Shown here one piece after another: positions 45,936 through 55,003 of a stretch of DNA of 64,000 nucleotides. The position numbers were made by a program, and so were the translations under genes. How positions within the stretch are numbered: the first letter of the stretch is position 1; every line of letters starts with the position of its first letter. The stretch is from NCBI RefSeq assembly GCF_009766005.1, contig NZ_LMUK01000038.1, forward strand, positions 297,686 to 361,685, read 5' to 3'. The stretch is from Bradyrhizobium sp. S69 (GTDB taxonomy: Bacteria > Pseudomonadota > Alphaproteobacteria > Rhizobiales > Xanthobacteraceae). Below the pieces are notes generated by a model. It was given only the letters and a program-made list of their open reading frames with translations, had not been told where the DNA came from and ran no database searches.

Positions 45936-46122
45936 TGGGACGGTTCTAACCCGGGGCAGGCAAAATTGCTGTAATTGCTAGATTAATTTTCGTTCACGGC
46001 ATGTAACAATGTGCTGAAACCGGATACGGAAGCAGCTATCCTGCGGCGCGTGCCGGATGTTGGCCATTTTTTGGTCGCAGGAACGAGCTTGCGAAAAAAA
46101 GGACGGCAGGGAGACCCAAGCG

Positions 46123-46359
46123 ATGAAGGCCTTGACGATTGTGGCGACGGTGCTGGCGTTGCTGGTGGTGCCCGCGCACGCCCAGATGGGCAAACGGAAT
46201 CAGGGCGCCGGCGATAGCAAGAAAGACGACTCGGCCACCAAGAAGGTCGACGACAAGGCCTACAAGGCGGCGCTTGAGAGAATTCCCGACTCCAAGGAAA
46301 AATACGATCCGTGGGGCGTGACCAAGCCCGCCGCCGATCCGGCCAAGAAGCCTAAATAG
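46123..46359 (+). CDS. Small exported protein of the DPWG family, copy 1
   Basis: The 78-residue product has a signal peptide (MKALTIVATVLALLVVPAHAQ). A charged mature part follows, with DDKAYKAALERIPDSKEKYDPWGVTKP. The same pattern, DKAYKxxLxxIPDxKxxxDPWG, recurs in the gene at 55004. The start at 46123 follows AGGGAGACC. The short, Lys-rich mature peptide probably acts in the periplasm. Function unknown. Confidence 0.8.
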   Translation: MKALTIVATVLALLVVPAHAQMGKRNQGAGDSKKDDSATKKVDDKAYKAALERIPDSKEKYDPWGVTKPAADPAKKPK

Positions 46360-46446
46360 CGAAGCCGAAATAGCAGTTTTCCGAAATCCAGCCATGAACC
46401 TCTGCGCCGAAGGGCTCGACCAATGGTCGAGCCTGGAGGTATCACC

Positions 46447-47931
46447 ATGTTCCGTGCCATCCATTGCAGTCTGATTGCAGCAGGGCTGATGCTGGTGTCG
46501 CACGCAGCCCTTGCCGAAAATCGCGTCGCCTTGGTAATCGGCCAGTCGAATTACCGCGCCGTGGTGGCGCTGCCCAATCCCGCCAATGACGCCAAGGCGA
46601 TGTCCCAATTGCTGGGCGAAGCCGGCTTCGAGGTCGAGACCGCGGCCGATCTCTCGCAGAACGAAATGCGGGAAAAAGTCAGCGGCTTTGCCGCCAAAGT
46701 GGCGGCGAAAGGCCCCGATACCGTGGCGCTGGTGTTCTACGCCGGCCACGGCCTGCAAATCGACGGCGAGAATTATCTGGTGCCGGTGGATGTCGACCCG
46801 AAACGGGAAGCCGACATTCCATTGCAGGCGGTCCGTCTCAATGACGTCCTCAACACATTGACATCGGTGCCGAGCAAGATGCGCATCCTGCTGCTCGATG
46901 CCTGCCGCAACAACCCTTTCCCGGAGATCAGCAAGACCGCCGGGCACGGGCTGGCGATCGTCGATGCCAAGACCGGCGCTCCCGGCACCTTCATGTCGTT
47001 TTCGACCTCGCCGGGCGCGGAAGCCGAAGACGGTAGCGGCACCGATAGTCCCTATACGACCGCGCTGCTGTCGGTGGCCAAGCAGCCGGGGCTTCCGATC
47101 GAAGATGCCTTCAAACGGGTGCGCGTTGCCGTCAACAAGACCACCGAGGGCCGCCAGACGCCGTGGGATAGTTCCTCGCTGACCGACGAATTCAGTTTTT
47201 TCCCGAATGCAAATGCAGGTGCGAGTGCAAGCGTCGCACCGGTGTCAGCCACTGACGCTGCCGCCGCGACGCTGCCGGCGACCAGGCGCACCGTCGCGCA
47301 ATGGCGCACTGAGTTGCAGGACAAGCGGGCCGAAGAGGCCAATGAGATGATCGTGGCTGACGGCAGCGAAGAAGCCTATGAGGCGTTTGTCGGGCTGTTC
47401 GCGGCGTCGCCGTTCGGTCCGCAGGCGCGGCTTTGGCTCGATCGGCACCGGCGGATGGTGGCCTGGAATAACGCGTTGATCATCAACACCGCCGCGGCAT
47501 ATCACGCCTTCCTGGGGCAATATCCCGACAGCGATCTGACCGCGACCGCGCAGAAACTGGAAGCGCGGCTGCGCAATCGCCCGGATCTCGCCAACGCGTT
47601 AGCACTTGCCGTTCCGGCGAGCACGTCGGTCGGCCCGACCTGTCCTTGCACCACGCAACCCCCGCTGCTGCAAAAAGTCGATCTGGCCCCGAACCCGAAG
47701 AAGAAGATTGTCGAGCCCGATCCGCCGAAGCGCGGTTCAAAGCCGCGACGCGTGCGTAACCGCGATGACGATGACGATGTCCCGGTCCATCACCGGCCGC
47801 CGCCGGTTTATGACGAACCGGCCTATGGACCGCCGGTCGGCGTCGGCATAGGGGGCGGCGGTTTTGGCGGTGGCTTCGGCGGCGGCTTCGGAGGTGGCTA
47901 CCGCGGTGGGGGAGGCGGGGGCCGCAGATAG
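46447..47931 (+). CDS. Exported caspase-family (C14) protease with Gly-rich tail
   Basis: The 494-residue protein has a signal peptide (MFRAIHCSLIAAGLMLVSHA..LAE). The caspase-like domain has the catalytic dyad His101 (FYAGHGLQIDGENYLVP) and Cys153 (LLLDACRNNPF). Domain limits are about 25-255. A helical repeat-like part follows (about 285-390, WRTELQDKRAEEANEMIV). A basic Pro-rich part and a GGGFGGGF-type tail end the protein. Bacterial caspase-like proteins (orthocaspases) cleave after basic or acidic residues. GGAGG supports the start. Confidence 0.92.
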   Translation: MFRAIHCSLIAAGLMLVSHAALAENRVALVIGQSNYRAVVALPNPANDAKAMSQLLGEAGFEVETAADLSQNEMREKVSGFAAKVAAKGPDTVALVFYAGHGLQIDGENYLVPVDVDPKREADIPLQAVRLNDVLNTLTSVPSKMRILLLDACRNNPFPEISKTAGHGLAIVDAKTGAPGTFMSFSTSPGAEAEDGSGTDSPYTTALLSVAKQPGLPIEDAFKRVRVAVNKTTEGRQTPWDSSSLTDEFSFFPNANAGASASVAPVSATDAAAATLPATRRTVAQWRTELQDKRAEEANEMIVADGSEEAYEAFVGLFAASPFGPQARLWLDRHRRMVAWNNALIINTAAAYHAFLGQYPDSDLTATAQKLEARLRNRPDLANALALAVPASTSVGPTCPCTTQPPLLQKVDLAPNPKKKIVEPDPPKRGSKPRRVRNRDDDDDVPVHHRPPPVYDEPAYGPPVGVGIGGGGFGGGFGGGFGGGYRGGGGGGRR

Positions 47932-47997
47932 GAACGTTGGAAGGGTGCGCTGCACGTCGTATAATCCTGGCCCCTGGCGATGTGACGGCGAGGTGCC

Positions 47998-50013
47998 ATG
48001 CGATACCTATCCGGTCTGTTCACCGCCTTGTTGCTGGTCGCGAACCCATCTGTGTTCGGCTGGGATCATTGGGGCGCGGACCTCGGCGGCAGCCGGTTTT
48101 CCAAGCTCGATCAGATCACGCCGGCCAATGTCGGCAATCTGGTCCGCGCCTTTGTGTTTCACACCGGCGATCTTGAGGCCCGCGCGCCGGAGCTGATGGC
48201 CCGCACCAAGCTCGAGGCCACGCCGCTGTTCGTTGAAGACAGCCTGATCTTCTGTTCGCCTTTCAACGAAGTCATCGCACTCGATCCCGGCACCGGTGCG
48301 CCAAAATGGCGCTATGATCCCAAGATCAGTCCCACGCAGCTCCCCGCAAACCGATATAATTGCCGCGGCGTGACCTATTGGGTCGATACCAAGGCCGCCG
48401 AAAACGCGCTGTGCCGCGCCCGGATCTTCATGGGCACCAACGACGCCCGTGTGATCGCGCTCGATGCCAAAACCGGTATCCCCTGCGTCGATTTTGGCGA
48501 TCACGGCGAAGTCAGGCTCGATGTCGCAAAGCCGCTGCTCTGGCCTGGCGAATTCCAGATCACGTCCGCGCCGGTGGTGAGCCGCGACGTGGTCGTGGTC
48601 GGCTCCGCGATCTCGGACAATACCCGCGTCGACGGGCCGGCAGGAACGGTGCACGCCTTCGATGCGCGCAGCGGCAAGCCGCGCTGGAGTTGGGACCCGC
48701 TGGTGCGCGACGGCATTGAGGCCGGCGCGGCCAATGTCTGGGCGCCGATGTCGGCCGACGAGGCACGCGGACTGCTGTTCCTGCCGACGTCGTCGCCGAG
48801 CCCGGATTTCTGGGGCGGCAAGCGGCCAGGCGACAACGCGCACGCCAATTCCGTGGTGGCGCTGCGCACCGAGACCGGCGAACTGGTGTGGTCGTTCCAG
48901 ACCGTGCATCACGACGTCTGGGATTATGATGTGCCGGCGCAGCCGACGCTGACGCGGATCGACACCGGCGCGGGCTTGCGCGATGTCGTGATCCAGCCGA
49001 CCAAACAGGGTTTTGTCTTTGTGCTCGATCGCGACACCGGCCAACCGGTCTGGCCGGTCGAGGAGCGCGCCGTGCCGCAAGGCGCTGCCGAAGGCGAACA
49101 GCTTTCGCCGACCCAGCCGTTTCCGACCCACGTGCCGGCGCTGCTGCCGCAACAATTTTCAGCCGCGGATATCTTCAAGCCGTTTCTCGGACTAGGCAAC
49201 TCCGCCTGTGAGCAGCAGCTCTCGGGCCTGCGCAACGAGGGGCTGTTCACGCCGCCTTCGACGCAGGGAACGCTGTTCTATCCGATGACCGGGGGCGGGG
49301 TGAACTGGGGCAGCGCGGCGTTCGATCCGGTCAACCAGATCCTCTACGCCAATGTCAGCCGTGCCATCCATATCATCAAGTTGATACCGCGGGCCGAGGT
49401 CGAGGGTTTGAAGCCGGCAAAAGGATTTGATTTGGGCGAGCAGCGCGGCGCGCCGTTTGCGATGACGCGGCGTGTGGCGCTGTCGCCGCTCGGGTTTCCC
49501 TGCAACAAGCCGCCATGGGGGGAAACGGTCGCGGTCGATCTGAAGGCTGGAAAAATTCTCTGGCGGTCGACGGTGGGAACGTCGGAAGATCGGGCACCGC
49601 TCGGCATCGCCTTCAAATGGGGTACGCCGCTGCCCAACGGTGTCGTGATTACCGCGGGCGGCCTGGTCTTCACCGGCGCGATGGATGCGTATCTGCGCGC
49701 GCTCAATGCCAAAACCGGCGAGGAGCTTTGGCAGGGCCGGCTGCCGGTGCCCGGGCTCGCCAATCCCATGACCTATTTCTGGAAGGGCGAACAATATGTG
49801 GCGATCGCGGCCGGCGGTCATTCCGAGGCCGGCACCACGATCGGCGATAGCCTGGTGGCGTTTCGTCTGGCGCGGCCGGGTGAGACGCCCTCGCTGTGGT
49901 CGCGCACGATCGACCGGCCGGGCGGCAGATTCTTGAGCGGGGCGCTGGTCGTTGCGCTGACGATCCTGCTGCTGGGGATTGGACTCTGGCGCTGGCGGCG
50001 GCGGCCGCATTGA
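47998..50013 (+). CDS. PQQ-dependent (quinoprotein) dehydrogenase with C-terminal membrane anchor
   Basis: The 671-residue protein has an N-terminal signal-like segment (MRYLSGLFTALLLVANPSVFG). An eight-bladed quinoprotein propeller follows: WGADLGGSRFSKLDQITPANVGNLVRAF, LEATPLFVEDSLIFCSPFNEVIALDPGTG, TVHHDVWDYDVPAQPTL and PPWGETVAVDLKAGKILWRSTVG. A late hydrophobic helix (about 645-665, GALVVALTILLLGIGLWRW) anchors the end. DVWDYDVPAQP is the motif of membrane glucose-type PQQ dehydrogenases. The usual five N-terminal helices of Gcd are absent. The substrate may be a sugar or polyol. Confidence 0.9.
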   Translation: MRYLSGLFTALLLVANPSVFGWDHWGADLGGSRFSKLDQITPANVGNLVRAFVFHTGDLEARAPELMARTKLEATPLFVEDSLIFCSPFNEVIALDPGTGAPKWRYDPKISPTQLPANRYNCRGVTYWVDTKAAENALCRARIFMGTNDARVIALDAKTGIPCVDFGDHGEVRLDVAKPLLWPGEFQITSAPVVSRDVVVVGSAISDNTRVDGPAGTVHAFDARSGKPRWSWDPLVRDGIEAGAANVWAPMSADEARGLLFLPTSSPSPDFWGGKRPGDNAHANSVVALRTETGELVWSFQTVHHDVWDYDVPAQPTLTRIDTGAGLRDVVIQPTKQGFVFVLDRDTGQPVWPVEERAVPQGAAEGEQLSPTQPFPTHVPALLPQQFSAADIFKPFLGLGNSACEQQLSGLRNEGLFTPPSTQGTLFYPMTGGGVNWGSAAFDPVNQILYANVSRAIHIIKLIPRAEVEGLKPAKGFDLGEQRGAPFAMTRRVALSPLGFPCNKPPWGETVAVDLKAGKILWRSTVGTSEDRAPLGIAFKWGTPLPNGVVITAGGLVFTGAMDAYLRALNAKTGEELWQGRLPVPGLANPMTYFWKGEQYVAIAAGGHSEAGTTIGDSLVAFRLARPGETPSLWSRTIDRPGGRFLSGALVVALTILLLGIGLWRWRRRPH

Positions 50014-50044
50014 ACCCGGCGGGCAGCGTTGGTGACCAACGGCC

Positions 50045-51301
50045 ATGCGGCGATTGCTGTCCACTATGCCTAAGATGATCGTGCGCGCGCTGGCCGCCAT
50101 CCTGCTGATGTCGAGTTTTGCCGCTCCCGTCGGCGCGACCCCGTTGGACGACGCCAACGCCGCCGCCGACAGTGGCGACTATGCCAAAGCGATGCAGCTT
50201 GTGCGCCCGCTGGCCGAGCAGGGCGATCCTGCCGCGCAATACGATCTCGGGGTGATGTACTACGCCGGTCAGGGCGTGTCGCGAGACGCGGTCGAGGCGG
50301 CGCGGTGGTTCGGCAAGGCCGCCGAACAGGGCGACCTCAATGCCCAGTATAATCTCGGGGTGCTCTACGATCACGGGCTCGGCGTCGCGCAGAACGATAC
50401 CGAGGCGCTGAAATGGTATCGCAAGTCGGCCGAACAGGGCTATGCGCCGGCCGAGACCAATCTCGGCGGCATGTATGACCATGGACGGGCGGTGCCGCTG
50501 GACCATGCCGAGGCGCTGCGCTGGTACCGCAAGGCCGCCGAACAGGGCCTCGCGCCGGCCCAGTTCAATCTCGGCGCGATGTATTACAACGGCCAGGGCG
50601 TCGCGCAGGACACGGCCGAGGCCATGAACTGGTGCCGCAAGGCGGCCGAGCAGGGTTTTGCCATGGCGCAGAACTATCTCGGGCAGATCTATGTCGATGC
50701 GCCCGCACAGGATTATGCCGAGGCCGTAAAATGGTTTCGCAAGGCTGCCGAACAGGGCAACGCCGATGGCCAGCTCAATCTCGGCCTGAGATACGAGAAC
50801 GGCGAGGGCGTACCGCAAAATTACGCCGAGGCGATGAAATGGTATCGGCTCGCGGCCGACAACGGCAAGCTTGGCGCGATGTACGGCATTGCGCTGATGT
50901 ATGATAACGGCGAGGGCGTCGCACAGGATTTTGGCGAGGCGATCAACTGGTATCGCAGGGCGGCGGAGCACGGCTTTCCCCCGGCCGAGTCCAATCTCGG
51001 GCTGATGTACCAAAGCGGCAAGGGCGTGCCGCAGGACTATGCCGAGGCCGCGAACTGGTATCGCAAGGCAGCCGAACAAGGCCTGCCCACCGCCCAGGCC
51101 AATCTCGGCAACCTCTACATTGGCGGTCGCGGCGTTCCGCTGGATCGAGTCCACGCGTATATGTGGCTCAGCGTGGCGGCGGCGCGCGGTGACCCAAACG
51201 CAGAGAAGATTCAGCAACGCGTCGCCAAGGCGATGACCCAGGCCGAGATCACCGAAGCACAAAGGCTCGCGGCCGAATGGAAGCCGGGAGCGGCGCATTA
51301 G
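50045..51301 (+). CDS. Exported Sel1-repeat (SLR) protein
   Basis: The 418-residue protein has a signal peptide ending VGATP. About ten Sel1-type repeats follow (each about 36 residues), such as DPAAQYDLGVMYYAGQGVSRDAVEAARWFGKAAEQG, LNAQYNLGVLYDHGLGVAQND and TAQANLGNLYIGGRGVPLD. A short end carries AHAYMWLSVAAARGDPNAEK-type VHAYMWLSVAAARGD. SLR proteins act as adaptors in signalling or envelope complexes. It starts 31 bases after the quinoprotein gene and overlaps no other gene. Confidence 0.93.
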   Translation: MRRLLSTMPKMIVRALAAILLMSSFAAPVGATPLDDANAAADSGDYAKAMQLVRPLAEQGDPAAQYDLGVMYYAGQGVSRDAVEAARWFGKAAEQGDLNAQYNLGVLYDHGLGVAQNDTEALKWYRKSAEQGYAPAETNLGGMYDHGRAVPLDHAEALRWYRKAAEQGLAPAQFNLGAMYYNGQGVAQDTAEAMNWCRKAAEQGFAMAQNYLGQIYVDAPAQDYAEAVKWFRKAAEQGNADGQLNLGLRYENGEGVPQNYAEAMKWYRLAADNGKLGAMYGIALMYDNGEGVAQDFGEAINWYRRAAEHGFPPAESNLGLMYQSGKGVPQDYAEAANWYRKAAEQGLPTAQANLGNLYIGGRGVPLDRVHAYMWLSVAAARGDPNAEKIQQRVAKAMTQAEITEAQRLAAEWKPGAAH

Positions 51302-51330
51302 CTTTGCGCGATCATCACGGAAAGGATTTC

Positions 51331-52494
51331 ATGACATTGTTTGCTGTCGCCAAACGCGCCACGGTTACCTGCATGATGACCGTAGCGCTGGCGCTGCCTG
51401 CGGATGCGGCGGTTTCCTGCGCCGGCGCCGCCCGGCATCTGGTGACATTGGTCAGGGACCACTGGCCTTCGTCGAATGAAGCCACGCCGGTTGCGACCGG
51501 CGACATGCTCAGTACTTTTCGGCACACCTCGCCACCGGGATTCATTCCCGGAACCACGCGCTTCAAGCTGAAGGCCTATTCGCGACAGGCGTTCATCAAG
51601 CAGGCGGCGCAGCTTAAACGGCCCTTCACGCCATCCCCCGGCTTGCTGAAGGCGCTTGATGGTGTCCAGGAAGAACTGGTTGTTTCCGATCTGCCGGGCA
51701 GCAACCTGTTGGCCGCCAACAGCATTGCCGGCACCGCACATTGCAATTCGACAATATTTTTCTCGGTGAACCGGGGACGCGGGCGCTTGGTGCCGGTGCC
51801 GGAAAGCGGGCAGAACGATATCGGCGGCTCCTGCGGGCTGACGCTTTCGTTTGCCTCGGTGGATGGCCTTCCCGTTGTTATCGATGACGACCTCGATGCC
51901 GGACCGAGCCTCGCCTCGACATTGACGCTGACGCCGTGGGGCGGCAGCAGATGGCAACCACCGTGCAAGGCCAGCTTTGTCTTTGCGCCGCATTTTGATC
52001 CAGCGAAGACGTGGAACGATTGGGCCAGTCTTAACAATTGGGACAACAACGATTGCGGCAGCGGCGGTTGCGGCGGATTGCAGCGCGCGGCACTCGATCT
52101 GGTCCGGCAGACGCAAGGGGATCGCACCGGGGTGGAAGCGCATGTGCTCTCGGGGCTGACGCCGGCGCAGCGCGAGGAATATCAGCGCCTCAAGCGCGTC
52201 GCCGACCGCCCGGATCCCGACGACCGGCAGGCCGGCGGTGACGATACAGCAAAGCCCATGGCGGCAAAGCCCGCGACCGCGGCCACGCTGACCGACGCGA
52301 TGCCGCTGCTGCTGCCGATGGTGGTGGATGATCGGGTGTTGCTGGCTAGCGTTGGACATTTTACGATCGGCTGGCGGGTTTTTGCCGATTGGAAGGTGAC
52401 GGTCGAGGCAGCCGAGGCCGAGCGAACCAAAGAGATCGCGCGTTTTGCCATCGGCATGACCCAAGGCCCGATCGTCAGCGTGTCCATCAAATGA
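51331..52494 (+). CDS. Secreted Cys-containing protein of unknown function
   Basis: The 387-residue product has a signal peptide ending ADAAVSCAG. The mature part has several paired Cys (AVSCAG; GTAHCNSTIFF; GGSCGLTLSF; PPCKASFVF; NDCGSGGCGG), suggesting periplasmic disulfides. A segment after residue 270 is hydrophilic (EEYQRLKRVADRPDPDDRQ). No enzyme motif is recognised. GGAAAGGA lies before the ATG. The next gene starts 20 bases after its stop, so the two are probably cotranscribed. Confidence 0.75.
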   Translation: MTLFAVAKRATVTCMMTVALALPADAAVSCAGAARHLVTLVRDHWPSSNEATPVATGDMLSTFRHTSPPGFIPGTTRFKLKAYSRQAFIKQAAQLKRPFTPSPGLLKALDGVQEELVVSDLPGSNLLAANSIAGTAHCNSTIFFSVNRGRGRLVPVPESGQNDIGGSCGLTLSFASVDGLPVVIDDDLDAGPSLASTLTLTPWGGSRWQPPCKASFVFAPHFDPAKTWNDWASLNNWDNNDCGSGGCGGLQRAALDLVRQTQGDRTGVEAHVLSGLTPAQREEYQRLKRVADRPDPDDRQAGGDDTAKPMAAKPATAATLTDAMPLLLPMVVDDRVLLASVGHFTIGWRVFADWKVTVEAAEAERTKEIARFAIGMTQGPIVSVSIK

Positions 52495-52514
52495 TCGCAC
52501 CGGGAATGACCATC

Positions 52515-53414
52515 ATGAAGACCGCAATTTCGGCAGTGGCGTGCGCGGCGCTAGCTTTGATGTTCGCGCTTGCCGAAGCCGGCGCGGCACAGCCTGCGCC
52601 GGAGGATCGCTACATCGCGACGCGCGATGCCGCGATCGCGAAGCTGTCGCCGCTGTACGATGCCGGGGCGCTCGACGATGCCGCGACCGCGGCCGAGGCG
52701 GCGGCGTTCGCGGATCTGCTGGCGCAGATGACTGCGATCCTGGGCGAGCCCGCGCGCAAGGGTTTCGGGCCGGCACGGCTCAATATCGACACCTTCTACA
52801 AGGGCGATGAGGGTTTCGGCACGCTCGACGGCCTGCGTTTCGACGCAGAACTCGGCCGCAACGGCGAGAAGGCCGGTGCCAACGGCGCCGACGGCAAATA
52901 TGTCGAGCCCAAGGCCCATATCATTGTCACGACGCCGACGCTGTTCGAGCGTTGGCTGCTCGCCCACAAGGATTGGTGGGACAAGGGCGCGCGCAATGTC
53001 CCGCAGCGGATCGGCTCGGCGCTAAAGGACGCAAGCTTCTACACCCAGGCGATTTCCAGCGATGCGGCGGTGATCAATTTCAGTCTGTTACCGATGGCCA
53101 AGCCCGATTCCGCGACCTTCAGCTACGGCATTCTGGCCGGACGAACCCAATCCGACATCCCCGATGCGGCGGATCAAGTGTTCGTGTCGGCGCTCACCGA
53201 TGGCAAGGTGTATATCGCCTACGGCGCGATCGATCCGGTGGTGAAAATTTCTGAATGCAGCGCGATCCGCGCCGATGACAACAAGCGCGATCTTCGCCAG
53301 CAAAGCGAGGACGCCTTCATGCGCTGCTTCACCAAGCGCGCGCCACAGCAGCCGTCATTCGCCGAGGCCACGCGGCAGGCCCAGGCATTGCTGATGGCGG
53401 CGATGGGGAAATAG
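52515..53414 (+). CDS. Secreted protein of unknown function (299 residues)
   Basis: The product has a signal peptide ending AEAGAAQ. The mature part is mixed helical and beta, with KLSPLYDAGALDDAATAAEAAAFADLLAQMTAILGEPARKGF, KAHIIVTTPTLFERWLLAHKDWWDKG and ASFYTQAISSDAAVINFSLLPMAKPDSATFSYGILAGRTQSD. There is one Cys pair (SECSAIR; MRCFTKR). No family is recognised. GGGAATG supports start 52515; an ATG at 52491 overlaps the stop of the previous gene (ATGA) and is the alternative. Confidence 0.75.
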   Translation: MKTAISAVACAALALMFALAEAGAAQPAPEDRYIATRDAAIAKLSPLYDAGALDDAATAAEAAAFADLLAQMTAILGEPARKGFGPARLNIDTFYKGDEGFGTLDGLRFDAELGRNGEKAGANGADGKYVEPKAHIIVTTPTLFERWLLAHKDWWDKGARNVPQRIGSALKDASFYTQAISSDAAVINFSLLPMAKPDSATFSYGILAGRTQSDIPDAADQVFVSALTDGKVYIAYGAIDPVVKISECSAIRADDNKRDLRQQSEDAFMRCFTKRAPQQPSFAEATRQAQALLMAAMGK

Positions 53415-53420
53415 TGTGTG

Positions 53421-53660
53421 CTAATCGAACGCGACGCCGATCCGCTTGTCCTTGCTCCAGACCGGACGGCAGCGGCGGATGAACTGATCGGTTTCGATCA
53501 CCAGCATGAAGGACGGCGGCATGCTGACCGGGCTTGGAAAGTCGATCGCGGCGCCATCGGCTGAAAGGTTGCGGACGGTGCAGGCGAGCCCGTTGCCGTC
53601 GAAGGCGACGGTGGCGCCCTTCAGCACCCTGAATCGCTGTGTCCTGCGTTTCTCGATCAT
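53421..53660 (-). CDS. PilZ domain protein (c-di-GMP receptor type)
   Basis: The 79-residue protein is almost only a PilZ domain. It keeps both c-di-GMP-binding motifs: RxxxR (RRTQR) near the N terminus and [D/N]xSxxG as NLSADG. Binding of c-di-GMP is therefore likely. Start 53660 (MIEKRRTQRFRVLK) is preferred; an ATG at 53669 adds three residues. It converges with the preceding secreted-protein gene, with six bases between stops. Confidence 0.9.
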   Translation of the reverse strand: MIEKRRTQRFRVLKGATVAFDGNGLACTVRNLSADGAAIDFPSPVSMPPSFMLVIETDQFIRRCRPVWSKDKRIGVAFD

Positions 53661-53914
53661 GTCACACATCCGGAAGAGCGGGTTGTTGTTGCGGGCTGTT
53701 GTTACCGGGGTAATCTAGCGTGACGGAATTACAGACAATTGAATCCAACCCCCGCCGTACTTGCCTTTACCTTCAGGTTTCGTTTACGAATGGCATCCTG
53801 AGCCGCTCAAGTTTAGTCGAATTGCGTTTGCGATCCCGTTGAGCTGCGACGTGGCAACTAGCTACGATGTGCTGGCGACCCTTTTTTTAGAGATCATCAT
53901 TTTGGGAGATCATC

Positions 53915-54208
53915 ATGAAGACGACCGTCTCGATGTTGTTTGCCGCCGCCCTCGTGCTTTGCTCGCTGCCGGCCCATGCCGTGGTTCTCGATCTGTCGAC
54001 CTTGACCTGCAAACAGTTCATCGAGGGCGGCGATGACGAGATCAAGATGGTGCTGACCTGGATGGACGGCTGGTACAAGGGCGACGAGGACGAGGCGATC
54101 ATCGACACCGACGTGTTCGTCGACAACGCCAAGAAGTTCGGCGCCTTCTGCGCGGCGAACCCGACCATCAGCATCGTCAACGCCGCCGAGAAGATTCTCG
54201 GCAAATAA
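53915..54208 (+). CDS. HdeA/HdeB-like periplasmic chaperone
   Basis: The 97-residue protein has a signal peptide ending PAHAVV. A small helical domain follows with two Cys (Cys32 in LTCKQFIEG; Cys79 in GAFCAANPT) that would form the HdeA disulfide. DLSTLTCKQFIEGGDDEIKMVLTWMDGWYKG matches the HdeA fold. In enteric bacteria HdeA protects periplasmic proteins at low pH; here acid-stress protection is an inference. GGGAG lies before the ATG. Confidence 0.85.
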   Translation: MKTTVSMLFAAALVLCSLPAHAVVLDLSTLTCKQFIEGGDDEIKMVLTWMDGWYKGDEDEAIIDTDVFVDNAKKFGAFCAANPTISIVNAAEKILGK

Positions 54209-54226
54209 ATCCAAACCGCCGCTGCT

Positions 54227-54694
54227 TCACAGCATCGCGAACGCGCTGGAAACCATCGCCACCGGCTTGTGGTCGGTGGCGTTCAACAGCGTGACGCGGC
54301 CAAAGCTCATGGTGCGGCCGAGGCGCACCACCCGCGCGTCGGCCAGTACGTCCGACGAGGTGACGGCGCGCATGAAATGGGTGGTTTGATCGACCGTGGT
54401 CATCGGCCGGTAGCCGCGATTGGCCGCCAGGATCGCAATCACCATCGAGGTGTCGGCCAGCGCCATCAGCGCCTGGCCGCAGACGATGCCACCGTGCCGG
54501 CATAGCCGCTCGGAGAACGCCATGCGCAGCGTGGCGCCCGGCTGCCAGTCGGCCGTGGCGCCCGAAGGCGGGGCGGCGCATTCGATCTGTTCGACCGACA
54601 GCCCGAGATCCTTCACCCACGGTGCAAACACATCATCGAGAACCCGCCGCGCCTCCGCGATATCGAATTCGGCCGCCTGTTGCTCGCTTGCCAT
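54227..54694 (-). CDS. PaaI-family hotdog thioesterase
   Basis: The 155-residue protein has the hotdog fold pattern of PaaI-type acyl-CoA thioesterases: AFSERLCRHGGIVCGQALMALADTSMVIAILA, with the RHGGIVCGQALMALAD helix and catalytic Asp. This is followed by YRPMTTVDQTTHFMRAVTSSDVLADARVVRLGRTMSFGRVTL. It would hydrolyse acyl- or aryl-CoA thioesters in the cytoplasm. It converges with the HdeA-like gene. Confidence 0.9.
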   Translation of the reverse strand: MASEQQAAEFDIAEARRVLDDVFAPWVKDLGLSVEQIECAAPPSGATADWQPGATLRMAFSERLCRHGGIVCGQALMALADTSMVIAILAANRGYRPMTTVDQTTHFMRAVTSSDVLADARVVRLGRTMSFGRVTLLNATDHKPVAMVSSAFAML

Positions 54695-54807
54695 GAACGC
54701 TGGATCCCCCCGGATGATGCTTGTGAGGCATACTAATCGGCTGTGCTGTGGCTTGAAAATGCCTGACTTGGGACGCTATAACCGCGCCCTGTGGGAGTGG
54801 GTGTACG

Positions 54808-54933
54808 ATGTTCAGGCGATTGGCATTGATTTTCAGCGTGATCGCCTTGGGTCTGCTATTGAACGGCTGCACCAAATGCGGTCCGATCTGGGACGATTGG
54901 CTGCCGAAATCCTGCAAGTCGGACAATTTGTAA
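54808..54933 (+). CDS. Tiny lipoprotein (41 residues)
   Basis: A 41-codon gene encodes MFRRLALIFSVIALGLLLNG followed by CTKCGPIWDDWLPKSCKSDNL. It has a basic start, a hydrophobic helix and the lipobox LLNGC, so the mature lipoprotein would be only 22 residues. The mature part has two more Cys (TKC and SC). GGGAG lies about ten bases before the ATG. I recall similar micro-lipoproteins in Bradyrhizobium. Function unknown; it precedes the DPWG gene at 55004 by 70 bases and may share its transcript. Confidence 0.7.
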   Translation: MFRRLALIFSVIALGLLLNGCTKCGPIWDDWLPKSCKSDNL

Positions 54934-55003
54934 TGTGCGGGCCATGCTTGGCGGCACAAGCGGTGGTGGTATATCGCCGGAAAGAGACGACGGGGAGCAT
55001 CCC

